From assembly GCA_017633255.1 (NCBI GenBank), contig JAGBPS010000011.1, positions 1-60,999 on the forward strand: a stretch of 60,999 bases of DNA, read 5' to 3'. The notes under the pieces were generated by a model. It did not search any database. It had not been told where the DNA came from and saw only the letters and a list, made by a program, of their open reading frames with translations. Numbering within the stretch: the stretch's first letter is position 1; each line of letters starts with the position of its first letter. Made by a program: the position numbers and the translations under genes. The stretch is from Bacteroidales bacterium (GTDB lineage: Bacteria > Bacteroidota > Bacteroidia > Bacteroidales > WCHB1-69). Shown piece after piece: positions 46,575 through 54,470 of the stretch.

Positions 46575-48716
46575 ATGAAAAGAAAATATATACTTGCGTT
46601 CTTGTGTTGGTTGCTGATGCTGCCTGTATGGGGAATTGAGCCCCCTACTCTGCAGTGTATCAATATGAACCACAACGCAACGGACTGTCAAGTATTCTGG
46701 AACCATCCGAACCTCTACGCGGGTATTGCCACCATCGAGGTATGGGTAAGCACCTCGCCTAACGGACCTTACTATTTAGGAGCTACTGTCAATGCAGGTG
46801 ACACGGTTTGTTCCACCCAGTTCAACTTCAACAATGTTTTCGGTCCCATTGTAGGTCCCACAGTAGATGAGCTGTATTGCTACCTCATTGTGCAACCCGA
46901 TGCCGCCCATGCTTCGGAAGGCACAGCCATCTCCGACACCATGCGGTCCATGAAACTGCAACTGACCCCCACTGGCAGCAATCCCGACCAAAACAGTGTC
47001 GCCTTGCTGCAATGGAACGTACCCTCCCCGCTTCCCGCCACCTGTTCAGGACAAAACTTCACCATCTGGCGCAAGGGCACCCACGATTATGACTATGTAC
47101 GTATCGGACAAGTGAGCCAATCCGTCACCACTTTCCGCGACACCATTGATGTATGTCTGGAAGACTACGGCTATTATGTCAGAATTTTCAATTACGCCCA
47201 AGACATCAACCCCGCATGTCAGTTCAGGACCAGACCCAAAGTCAACACCTTTTCGGATGCTACCCCACCTTCCACCCCTATTTTGGACAGTGTAAGCGTC
47301 AATGCCACAACGCAACGGATAGAGTTAGGATGGACACAAAGCTCCTCGGATGCCGTCGGATGCATCATCTACCACGCCACCAGTGCCAGCGGTCCCTGGC
47401 CTGCTATCGACACCGTATTGGGCACCCACTGGATCAGTCCTGACCACCAAGGAAACACTATGCACTATTATCGTATCGCCGCCATCGACAGCTGTTTTGA
47501 CAGCGAACGCACCATTGCCGGCAACATGACAACATACGCCCAAAACAACATCATTGTATCAGTGGCCAGCATGGATGTATGCCTGAAAAAAATCAAACTG
47601 CAATGGAACCCATACGAACACATGACCGACGGTGTGGGAGAATACAAGATTTTTTATTCCCAGGACCAAGGTCCATTCCAGTACCATGGATCGGTCAACG
47701 GCAATACCACTTTCTACGAATGCAACGGTCTTCCCACCAACCATCAGTACCGCTTTATCGTAAAAGCCGTCAATACCACAGGAGCATTCAGTTCTACTTC
47801 ATCTAACTTAGATGTCACCAATTACACTGAGGAAGCTGCCGATGACTTCTGCTATATCCGTCACGTTTCGGTCATTGAGAACAATTATGTTGAAGTCAGA
47901 ATCCTGACCGACGGAGCCAACACCCCTTTTACCGAACTATATGTATATAAGAGCGTTAACAACAATCAGAACTTCAACAGGATAGCTACCATAAATTACC
48001 TGAATGGCGTTTCCGAATACAATTACGAAGACCACGATGCGGATGTGACAGGCAGTTTGAATTACTACAAGGTCAGTTTGCGCAACGAATGCGGTGCCGA
48101 ATCCGCCGCTTCTAACATTGCCCACACCATACTGCTCACAGGCGAAGGCACAGCGGCCCAGGAAAATGCCCTGCAGTGGAACAACTACGGAGAATTCAAC
48201 GGAGGAACAGCCTCATACAGTGTGTATAGGAAAGTGGAAATCAGCCCCTATTTTGTTGATGTGGAAAACAATCTGGTTGCTGCCGAACTGAACAACTACA
48301 GTGACAATGTGAGCGACCTGTTCGAGATGGGATCGCATTTTCAGTATTATGTGGTAGCGCATGAGGGTCTCAACGAATATGGCTTCGCCGATGAAAGCGT
48401 TTCCAACATCATTGAGGTGGAACAATTCCCCAACACCTATATTCCCAATGCCTTCACGCCCAACGGCACAATCATTGAGAATCAGGTTTTCAAGCCTGCC
48501 AACTCTTTTATGAATACCAATGGTTATGTTTTCACCATATACTCACGACAAGGGGAAATTGTTTTCATCACCAACGATATCACCCAGGGCTGGGATGGCA
48601 CCGAGCAGAAATCAGGAAAAGCCGTACCTGCCGGCATGTACGTTTATCGTATGGAATATGTCCGTCCCGATGGGAAGAAGGTAGTAAAAAACGGGACTGT
48701 GATGTTGATTTACTAA
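46575..48716 (+). CDS. T9SS type B exported protein with fibronectin-like repeats
   Basis: 713 residues. Signal peptide MKRKYILAFLCWLLMLPVWG, then about six FnIII-like beta-sandwich repeats (recurring patterns such as NSVALLQWNVPSP, QRIELGWTQSSSDAVGC and KKIKLQWNPYE). The last 85 residues (TYIPNAFTPNGTIIENQVF, GWDGTEQKSGKAVPAGMYVYR) are a gliding-motility/CHU_C domain, the T9SS type B sorting signal. Secreted or attached to the cell surface; partner unknown. Confidence 0.92.
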   Translation: MKRKYILAFLCWLLMLPVWGIEPPTLQCINMNHNATDCQVFWNHPNLYAGIATIEVWVSTSPNGPYYLGATVNAGDTVCSTQFNFNNVFGPIVGPTVDELYCYLIVQPDAAHASEGTAISDTMRSMKLQLTPTGSNPDQNSVALLQWNVPSPLPATCSGQNFTIWRKGTHDYDYVRIGQVSQSVTTFRDTIDVCLEDYGYYVRIFNYAQDINPACQFRTRPKVNTFSDATPPSTPILDSVSVNATTQRIELGWTQSSSDAVGCIIYHATSASGPWPAIDTVLGTHWISPDHQGNTMHYYRIAAIDSCFDSERTIAGNMTTYAQNNIIVSVASMDVCLKKIKLQWNPYEHMTDGVGEYKIFYSQDQGPFQYHGSVNGNTTFYECNGLPTNHQYRFIVKAVNTTGAFSSTSSNLDVTNYTEEAADDFCYIRHVSVIENNYVEVRILTDGANTPFTELYVYKSVNNNQNFNRIATINYLNGVSEYNYEDHDADVTGSLNYYKVSLRNECGAESAASNIAHTILLTGEGTAAQENALQWNNYGEFNGGTASYSVYRKVEISPYFVDVENNLVAAELNNYSDNVSDLFEMGSHFQYYVVAHEGLNEYGFADESVSNIIEVEQFPNTYIPNAFTPNGTIIENQVFKPANSFMNTNGYVFTIYSRQGEIVFITNDITQGWDGTEQKSGKAVPAGMYVYRMEYVRPDGKKVVKNGTVMLIY

Positions 48717-48751
48717 GCTTTTTTGGCAAGTTCCAGAAGGCAATCCCTTTA

Positions 48752-49186
48752 TCAACTGCGTTTCTTTCCAAAAAATTCTTTCAGCAGAGCTGATGCTTCG
48801 GCTTCCATTACCCCTTTCACCACTTCGGTTTTAGGATGAAGCAAGGGCTGTTTGATGAGCTGATAACCCTTTTTGGGGTCGGAAGCGGCATATACCACCC
48901 GTGACAGTTGCGCCCAAGCAATAGCCCCTGCACACATCACACAAGGCTCCAACGTGACGTACAAGGTACAATCCGTCAAATATTTGGCACCCAAATGATT
49001 GGCTGCTGCGGTAATTGCCTGCATCTCGGCATGGGCGGTCACATCGTTCAGCATACGGGTTCTGTTATGGCCACGGCCAATGATACGGCCATTGGAGACC
49101 ACCACGGCGCCCACGGGCACCTCATCTTCCTCGAAGGCATCCATCGCCTCGTCGAGGGCACATTGCATGTAGTATTCGTCGGTCAT
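48752..49186 (-). CDS. tadA: tRNA-specific adenosine deaminase TadA
   Basis: 144 residues. It deaminates adenosine-34 of tRNA-Arg to inosine. Zinc ligands and the catalytic glutamate are in place: H52-A-E54 and P81-C82-V-M-C85. VPVGAVVV and GRGHNRT are the substrate-loop hallmarks. It converges with the T9SS gene at 48716 with 35 bases between them. Its leader, about 60 bases, consists almost wholly of GGTTTCAGG-type repeats. Confidence 0.95.
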   Translation of the reverse strand: MTDEYYMQCALDEAMDAFEEDEVPVGAVVVSNGRIIGRGHNRTRMLNDVTAHAEMQAITAAANHLGAKYLTDCTLYVTLEPCVMCAGAIAWAQLSRVVYAASDPKKGYQLIKQPLLHPKTEVVKGVMEAEASALLKEFFGKKRS

Positions 49187-49247
49187 TTCAGGGGACAGGT
49201 TTCAGGTTTCAGGTCACAGGTTTCAGGTTTCAGGAATTAGTGATTAA
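49187..49247. repeat. CAGGTTT simple repeats in the tadA leader
   Basis: CAGGTTT-like words recur about six times between the tadA ATG and its -7 box. On the sense strand this is CCTGAAACCTGAAACC, directly ahead of the start codon. Confidence 0.75.
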
Positions 49248-49254
49248 TATGATG

Positions 49255-49262
49255 CAAAAATA
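49255..49262 (-). promoter_or_regulatory. -7 box (TATTTTTG) of tadA
   Basis: Exact TAnnTTTG match 68 bases ahead of the tadA ATG, upstream of the repeat-filled leader. Confidence 0.6.
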
Positions 49263-49310
49263 GAAAATTATTCTGAATAACATACATGTATATAATGGGA
49301 ATTTTATAAT

Positions 49311-49402
49311 TAATGCAGAGACGCGCAGCCTGCGTCTCTGCATTATATGGAGTCCTCTGCGTCTCGCAGAGGGTTATGTAAGCGATTGCGAGACGCAATC
49401 GC
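49311..49402. repeat. Three consecutive perfect palindromes (REP-like)
   Basis: Hairpin 1: 14-pair stem, arms 49311-49324 and 49332-49345. Hairpin 2: CCTCTGCG-TCT-CGCAGAGG at 49354-49372. Hairpin 3: GCGATTGCG-AGA-CGCAATCGC at 49382-49402. All contain GCGTCTC or its complement. They fill the space after the stop of the 1,026-residue T9SS gene and may slow or end its transcription. Confidence 0.85.
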
Positions 49403-49409
49403 CTCCATG

Positions 49410-52400
49410 TTACCGTTTCACCACCTTTCGTACCGCAATAACCTTCCCTTCGCTCGCCGCCTTCACGAAATACACACCCTTCGCGTAGCGGGAAAGGTCG
49501 ATTTGCGTGGTCTGTAGGGACGCACCGCGTGCATCCGCCATATTGATTACCTCCAACAATCTGCCATACACATCAAACACCTGAATACTTACCCCATCCA
49601 ATTGTTCATTATTAATGGTCAGCTGTACATTGACAACGTCGGAGGTTGGGTTGGGATAAAGTTTCATCGAATTGGCAAGACCATAATCGTCGATTCCCAC
49701 AGTGATGGTAAGGTGCAAAGTGACCACAGAGTCGCAGCCATCTACCGTCTCAAAGTTTTGTGTGTAGTCGCCCGAAGCGCAGTAGGTTTGACCATTCCAG
49801 ATGTAACAAGTGTCGGCAGTAGTGATGGTGAACTCGGTGGCAACATCCTCGTTCACTGTTAAATGCAATGTAACCACTGAATCGCAACCGTTGGCGGCGG
49901 TAAGCGTGTGCTCATAATCACCGCTTTCGATATAAACTATACCATGCCACTCATAATTCTCGCAAGCTGTGGCGGTAATCTCACTTGCGGAAGAATGGTT
50001 AATTGTCAAGTGTAAAGTAACCACAGAGTCGCAACCTGCCTCATTTGTTAGCATATAAATTGGGGAATTGGTGCTTTCTGTATAAACAACACCATCAATC
50101 CAAGTATAGCTGTCACAAGCAGTTTGCTCATCAACACCCGAAGTGGCATTGTAAATCGTCAAATGCAACGTGACAACACTGTCACATCCAGCAACATTCG
50201 TGAATGTATGTGTCAAACTATCGCAGGACTGCGTAATGCCCGTGTGCTCGTACCAGTCGAAGCTGTTGCAGGCAATGGCAGTAGTATCACCGTAAGTCGT
50301 GTAGTTCACCGTCAAGTGCAAGGTCACCACTGAGTCACAACCAGCAATATTGGTGAATGTGTGCGTCAGGCTATCGCAGGACTGCGTGATGCCTGTATGC
50401 TCGTACCAGTCGAAGCTGTCACAAACGATAACAGTGGTGTCTCCGTATGTGGTGTAGTTTACTGTCAAGTGTAACGTCACGATACTGTCGCAGCCGCTTG
50501 CATTCGTCATGTAGGTCGTATAGTCACCAGATTGTGTGTAGGTACTATCATGCCATGTGAAACTGTCACATGCAATAGCTGTAGTATCACCAGTGGTAGT
50601 ATAGTTGACAACAAGATGCAGACGGTACACCACACTGTCATACCTATCAAACACATTCCGAAGCGTGTCGAGATACAAGCCTGAAGACCTCAAATATTCA
50701 CCATGGAAAACATAGTCCGTACTGTCGCACACAGTATCGGACAAATCTTCGTAATGGGTCAACGACTGAATCCATTGCGTTTGTTTTGCAGACAAGCCAG
50801 TATACCCGCCCTCGTCCGTGATATCATTGGTTTGAATTGTCAACACAAACAAACCAGACTGCTGGGTGTAATCATTCAAATGCAATTTATAGGTAACGGA
50901 ATCCAGTCTCTCCACTTGCAAATTTTCATCTAACAGATTGGTTCCACTATCGCACATCAAACTCATATCCTGATAGTTGAACGTAGAGTCCATAATGGGT
51001 TTGTTGAACTTGACTGTCACCTCAGACAATGGCGATGTAAGGATGCTGTCTGGCACATTCACGATAGTTTCGACCTCCAGCCTGTAGTAGTCCGACTCAT
51101 AGCATCCCATATCTACCGTTTCACGCTTGATACGTGCGGTGCCATCCATATCAAAGTTTTCTATAACGGTCGAATTATTACCTTGGTTAATGCATGGTGA
51201 ACCCTCGTGTAAGTGCCAATCCACATTCTCTGTACTGTCGAGTACCCCGGCAGTTAATGATGGATTAACAAACATCGGGGGATTCCAATTGCCTAAAGAA
51301 ATATTACCCACTCCTGCGTAGTTTCCTTCAATAGCAGAGTAGGTGCAGTTTATACTGCTGCTGTTAAAGGCATTGGCCCAACCGTTGCACATGTTGCCCC
51401 ATACAATGCAGTTGGTTATCGTAGTATACTGATTCCCGTGCACGCCAGCACCGCCTTCACCAGATGCATTGCGAACGATTGTACAATTCCTCAAAGAAGA
51501 TGTGTTAGTCAGATTCAATCCACCTCCCGAAGAGGTGGCTGTATTATTGGCCACCAAACAACTTCTGATATCGACTAAGCCACCATATATACCTCCACCA
51601 TAGGTTGCACTATTATTTGTAACATAGCACTGAACATATATGTTCCCCCTGATTTCATAAACGCCACCACCATAAACAGCATTATTATTTGTAATATTAC
51701 AGCGTATGAAATTACTTGCTGGATAAGCATAATAAGCATAAACACCACCACCATCCGTTCCCGTGTTATCAGATATATAACAGTCTGAAACCGATGTTCC
51801 ACTAGCACATACACCTCCTCCATAGTGGGCACTGTTGCCCGTAATACGACAATTGGATATAGTTGAATTGCCAGCATATATTCCGCCACCATTATTATTG
51901 GCGCAAGAATTGTTCTCTATGTTGCAGTGTTCAATCGTGGCATTGTAGCAATAGATGCCACCGCCCTCGCGTACGAAGGCTGTATTCCCCCTCACAACAC
52001 AGTGACGCAAAACGGTATTACTAAAAAGATAAGCTCCTGCACCATAATCTGATATGCTTCCATTCTGTATGGTAAAACCATCCCAAATTGTCTGTGTGCT
52101 GAAATGGTTCGAAAAGAGAACTCGACGTGCATTCTGCCCATCCAGTATAGTAGCATTCGTCACGAAATTACGTAGCGTAAGGTCATAGTCTGCTGGTTCA
52201 TTGCCGGCAAAACCTCCATAAACATTTACGCCATTTTTCATAGTAAAAGCACTGGTGGAAGTGGTGTCACCATAATATGTGCCCGCTGCCACCCAAACAA
52301 CGGCACTATACAATTGCGCGAAATTCTGCGCTGTATCAATAGAGGAGGTTGCATTTGCCCAGCTGTCACCTGATCGAGTGCCTGCACCTGTCGGTGTCAC

Positions 52401-52490
52401 ATATATAATTCCCTGATAAGGTTGCGTTTGCGACCAAACGATAATAATGTTGGTCATGGCAAATAATAATAATAATAAAATTTTCTTCAT
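49410..52490 (-). CDS. Large T9SS type A exported beta-helix protein with GCDSVV repeats
   Basis: 1,026 residues. Signal peptide MKKILLLLLFAMTNIIIVWSQ. Residues 23-470 are a right-handed parallel beta-helix of the Pmp/polymorphic type with many GGGIY/GGGVY rungs, ending in a SPCINQGNNS...TVDMGCYE cap. An Ig-like segment follows (about 480-590), then seven repeats of 45-54 residues of the form CDSxxW...GCDSVVTLHLT. The last 75 residues (SMKLYPNPTSDVVNVQL, VFDVYGRLLEV, YAKGVYFVKAAS) are a type A T9SS sorting domain. Residues about 984-992 are encoded by a copy of a dispersed palindromic repeat. Probably a surface adhesin; ligand unknown. Confidence 0.93.
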   Translation of the reverse strand: MKKILLLLLFAMTNIIIVWSQTQPYQGIIYVTPTGAGTRSGDSWANATSSIDTAQNFAQLYSAVVWVAAGTYYGDTTSTSAFTMKNGVNVYGGFAGNEPADYDLTLRNFVTNATILDGQNARRVLFSNHFSTQTIWDGFTIQNGSISDYGAGAYLFSNTVLRHCVVRGNTAFVREGGGIYCYNATIEHCNIENNSCANNNGGGIYAGNSTISNCRITGNSAHYGGGVCASGTSVSDCYISDNTGTDGGGVYAYYAYPASNFIRCNITNNNAVYGGGVYEIRGNIYVQCYVTNNSATYGGGIYGGLVDIRSCLVANNTATSSGGGLNLTNTSSLRNCTIVRNASGEGGAGVHGNQYTTITNCIVWGNMCNGWANAFNSSSINCTYSAIEGNYAGVGNISLGNWNPPMFVNPSLTAGVLDSTENVDWHLHEGSPCINQGNNSTVIENFDMDGTARIKRETVDMGCYESDYYRLEVETIVNVPDSILTSPLSEVTVKFNKPIMDSTFNYQDMSLMCDSGTNLLDENLQVERLDSVTYKLHLNDYTQQSGLFVLTIQTNDITDEGGYTGLSAKQTQWIQSLTHYEDLSDTVCDSTDYVFHGEYLRSSGLYLDTLRNVFDRYDSVVYRLHLVVNYTTTGDTTAIACDSFTWHDSTYTQSGDYTTYMTNASGCDSIVTLHLTVNYTTYGDTTVIVCDSFDWYEHTGITQSCDSLTHTFTNIAGCDSVVTLHLTVNYTTYGDTTAIACNSFDWYEHTGITQSCDSLTHTFTNVAGCDSVVTLHLTIYNATSGVDEQTACDSYTWIDGVVYTESTNSPIYMLTNEAGCDSVVTLHLTINHSSASEITATACENYEWHGIVYIESGDYEHTLTAANGCDSVVTLHLTVNEDVATEFTITTADTCYIWNGQTYCASGDYTQNFETVDGCDSVVTLHLTITVGIDDYGLANSMKLYPNPTSDVVNVQLTINNEQLDGVSIQVFDVYGRLLEVINMADARGASLQTTQIDLSRYAKGVYFVKAASEGKVIAVRKVVKR
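49514..49538. repeat. Dispersed palindromic repeat inside the T9SS sorting-domain coding sequence
   Basis: 25 bases matching the complement of 30166-30190 at 23 positions (core GTAGGGACGCACCGC). The core GGACGCAC-CGC-GTGC(A)TCC is nearly palindromic. It encodes part of INMADARGASLQ. Confidence 0.8.
50160..50470 (-). repeat. Near-identical tandem repeat units in the T9SS beta-helix gene
   Basis: Two adjacent units encode almost the same SFDWYEHTGITQSCDSLT repeat and share long identical stretches of DNA. They are a likely site of unit gain or loss. Confidence 0.75.
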
Positions 52491-52594
52491 AGTTTCATCA
52501 TTTTTATGTTTGTACTAATTGAATTTGAGTCGGTTGCAAACCGTTTCCGCTCTTCAAGTCCAAACACAAAAAAATCGTGGAACTTCATATTATT

Positions 52595-52712
52595 TGATTC
52601 TGAGGTTCTCGACAACCTAATCATCCAAATAAGAAAAGTCCACGATGTACTCGTGTACGTTTCTCGTTTTCTCTTTGGATGATTGTTTGAAATTGTCGAG
52701 ATTCCAGAATCA
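52595..52712. repeat. Imperfect inverted repeat, possible degenerate mobile-element remnant
   Basis: Left arm 52595-52629 and right arm 52674-52712 share TTTGGATGATT, TTGTCGAGA and CAGAATCA in opposite orientation. An alternative smaller pairing exists between 52575-52585 and 52636-52645. It fills most of the gap between the MntA/HepT pair and the T9SS gene start; no gene is seen in it. Confidence 0.55.
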
Positions 52713-52768
52713 CAAAGAAAAGCGAAAACGCTTTTATGTCAATATGTTATAATTTTCAGTCTAAATTT

Positions 52769-53149
52769 CTATAGGCGGTTGGGGTTGGTGAATAATTGGG
52801 TTTGTATGTCATTATCTTTATTTAAGATACTTTCAATTTCCTTTTTTAAAACAGGCAAATTGTTCACAATGATATTCCATATTTCAATGTTGTCAATATC
52901 ATCATATCCATGAATTAGTCTGTTGCGGGTACCCACAATTTTTCGCGCATCAGAAACAGGAAGATCTGCTTCTATATTAAGAGCTTTATTCATAGCCTCT
53001 CCAATTGTGGCAATATTTCGCTCTACGGCATCCTGTAACATCAGATTTGCATCATATTCCTCATACACTTTCTGCTCCCCAATATAGTTTTCTATGTTGC
53101 AGATGCATTTTTGTATGTCATATAAATATTTCAGCACAGATTTATCCAT
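52769..53149 (-). CDS. hepT: HepT-like HEPN toxin (DUF86)
   Basis: 126 residues, all-helical. The HEPN ribonuclease motif RX4HXY reads RNRLIHGY near residue 77-84. In characterised pairs HepT cleaves RNA and is silenced when the partner nucleotidyltransferase adds AMP to the motif tyrosine. AVERNIATIGEAMNKA earlier in the protein is the other conserved helix. Its ATG overlaps the end of the antitoxin gene by eight bases, the usual arrangement. It is complete and likely functional. Confidence 0.93.
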   Translation of the reverse strand: MDKSVLKYLYDIQKCICNIENYIGEQKVYEEYDANLMLQDAVERNIATIGEAMNKALNIEADLPVSDARKIVGTRNRLIHGYDDIDNIEIWNIIVNNLPVLKKEIESILNKDNDIQTQLFTNPNRL

Positions 53150-53450
53150 AAATCTTGTATTTTGTTTCGTTGAGTTCCTGAATGAAATAGGGGTTTGTTA
53201 ATTTCTTCTCGTTAATTAAATCAATATCTCTGTGTAGGTTGTCCTCCAAAGCAAAACGCAAGTCCCATATATTATTTCCGAATGCCACTGGATCATCAAA
53301 AGGTTCGTATTCCACCAAAAAATCCACATCACTATCTTCATTGAATCGATCAGTAAGCACCGAACCGAAAAGATAGGCGCTCTTCACCATGTGATTCTTC
53401 AAAATGTCAATCACAGTGGGCATGTACGGTAAAAAAGCTTTATTTATCAT
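53142..53450 (-). CDS. mntA: MntA-like minimal nucleotidyltransferase antitoxin
   Basis: 102 residues from the ATG at 53450 (MINKAFLPYMP). Starts further upstream, up to 53486, are excluded because the -7 box lies at 53484-53491. The nucleotidyltransferase signature GSX10DXD is intact: GSVLTDRFNEDSDVD, with a third acidic residue on the strand RDIDLI. Enzymes of this kind AMPylate the HEPN toxin partner. The pair stands alone with its own promoter between tlyA and a T9SS gene, as a mobile defence or stress module might. Confidence 0.92.
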   Translation of the reverse strand: MINKAFLPYMPTVIDILKNHMVKSAYLFGSVLTDRFNEDSDVDFLVEYEPFDDPVAFGNNIWDLRFALEDNLHRDIDLINEKKLTNPYFIQELNETKYKIYG

Positions 53451-53483
53451 CCTTGACCTTTGGGTAAATATTTGTTTTTTTTG

Positions 53484-53491
53484 CAAAGATA
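53484..53491 (-). promoter_or_regulatory. -7 box (TATCTTTG) of mntA-hepT
   Basis: Exact TAnnTTTG match 33 bases ahead of the mntA ATG. It decides the start of that gene. Confidence 0.65.
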
Positions 53492-53533
53492 TACATTTTT
53501 ATTGAAAAAAAAGATAACTTGCAGAAAATACAA

Positions 53534-54331
53534 CTAATTAACCATCTGTTTCATCCGTTTGATTTCTTCGGCAAGGATGTCAAATTTGTAGCGGAAGCCA
53601 GTGTCTTTGGTGGAAAACAAGGCCAGGAACTCCACATTCTTGTTCTTCTCGAACAAGGTGGAGACCGCAATATTATTCAGATAGAAGCCGTCGATGGTGG
53701 CCTGCGCCATCACTTTCTGAATGGCCAGTTTGTATCCTTTCTCATCGGTCACGATGCCACTGCGGTTCAGGAACGACTGCCCCGCCTCGAACTGCGGCTT
53801 GATGAGCAGCATCAGCTGGGCAGCGGGCTTCATGAATGTCTTGAAATAGGGGAAAATATATGTTAACGAGATAAAGGAAACATCCGACACTATCCAATCG
53901 AAAGTGCGACCTTGCACGTCTTCGGATGTCAATTCCCTAAAATCTTTGTTTTCAATGGACAGCACCTTGTCGTGATGACGCAAAGAATCGTGCAGCTGGT
54001 CCGTGCCCACATCTACCGCCACCACAAAATCAGCTCCATGTTGCAGGGCACAATCGGTAAAACCGCCCGTGGAGCTACCCACATCCAAAACCTGACGGCC
54101 TTGAAAATCCAGGTTAAAAACCTCTATGGCTTTTTCTAACTTCAGTCCTCCCCTACTGACATATTTATTGAATATGTCAATCAGCACCACCTCGTCGGTA
54201 TCGGAGATATCCTTGGAGGCTTTGGTTTCGATTTTCCCGTTTACTGATACGGTTTTCAGCTTGATGGCATCCTGGGCACGCTCGCGGGAGGAGCACAGGC
54301 CTTGGTCAACGAGGTATTTGTCTAGGCGCAT
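53534..54331 (-). CDS. tlyA: TlyA family rRNA (cytidine-2'-O)-methyltransferase
   Basis: 265 residues. An S4 RNA-binding domain (MRLDKYLVDQGLCSSRERAQDAI) comes first, then an FtsJ-type methyltransferase. Visible: YVSRGGLKLEKA (family lysine), SAM motif DVGSSTGGFTDCAL, VSDVSFISL (aspartate), LLIKPQFEAG (lysine and glutamate), so the K-D-K-E set is complete. It methylates ribosomal RNA in characterised members. Followed upstream by 139 bases of simple repeats that separate it from pepD. Confidence 0.93.
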   Translation of the reverse strand: MRLDKYLVDQGLCSSRERAQDAIKLKTVSVNGKIETKASKDISDTDEVVLIDIFNKYVSRGGLKLEKAIEVFNLDFQGRQVLDVGSSTGGFTDCALQHGADFVVAVDVGTDQLHDSLRHHDKVLSIENKDFRELTSEDVQGRTFDWIVSDVSFISLTYIFPYFKTFMKPAAQLMLLIKPQFEAGQSFLNRSGIVTDEKGYKLAIQKVMAQATIDGFYLNNIAVSTLFEKNKNVEFLALFSTKDTGFRYKFDILAEEIKRMKQMVN

Positions 54332-54470
54332 GGTTAGGGGTTAGGGGATAGGGAATAGTGATTAGTGAATAGTGAATAGGGGTTAGTAGATAGTTGGATT
54401 TTGAATTTTGAATTAAAAAAAATTAGGGGCTAAAGACCCTATTCCCTAACCCCTAATTCCTATCTACTAT
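54332..54470. repeat. TTAGGGG-like simple repeats between pepD and tlyA
   Basis: GGTTAGGGGTTAGGGG and AATAGTGATTAGTG words run from the tlyA start codon leftward. The far end holds the complementary CCCTATTCCCTAACCCC, so the gap can pair with itself. No gene or clear promoter is seen. Confidence 0.75.
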
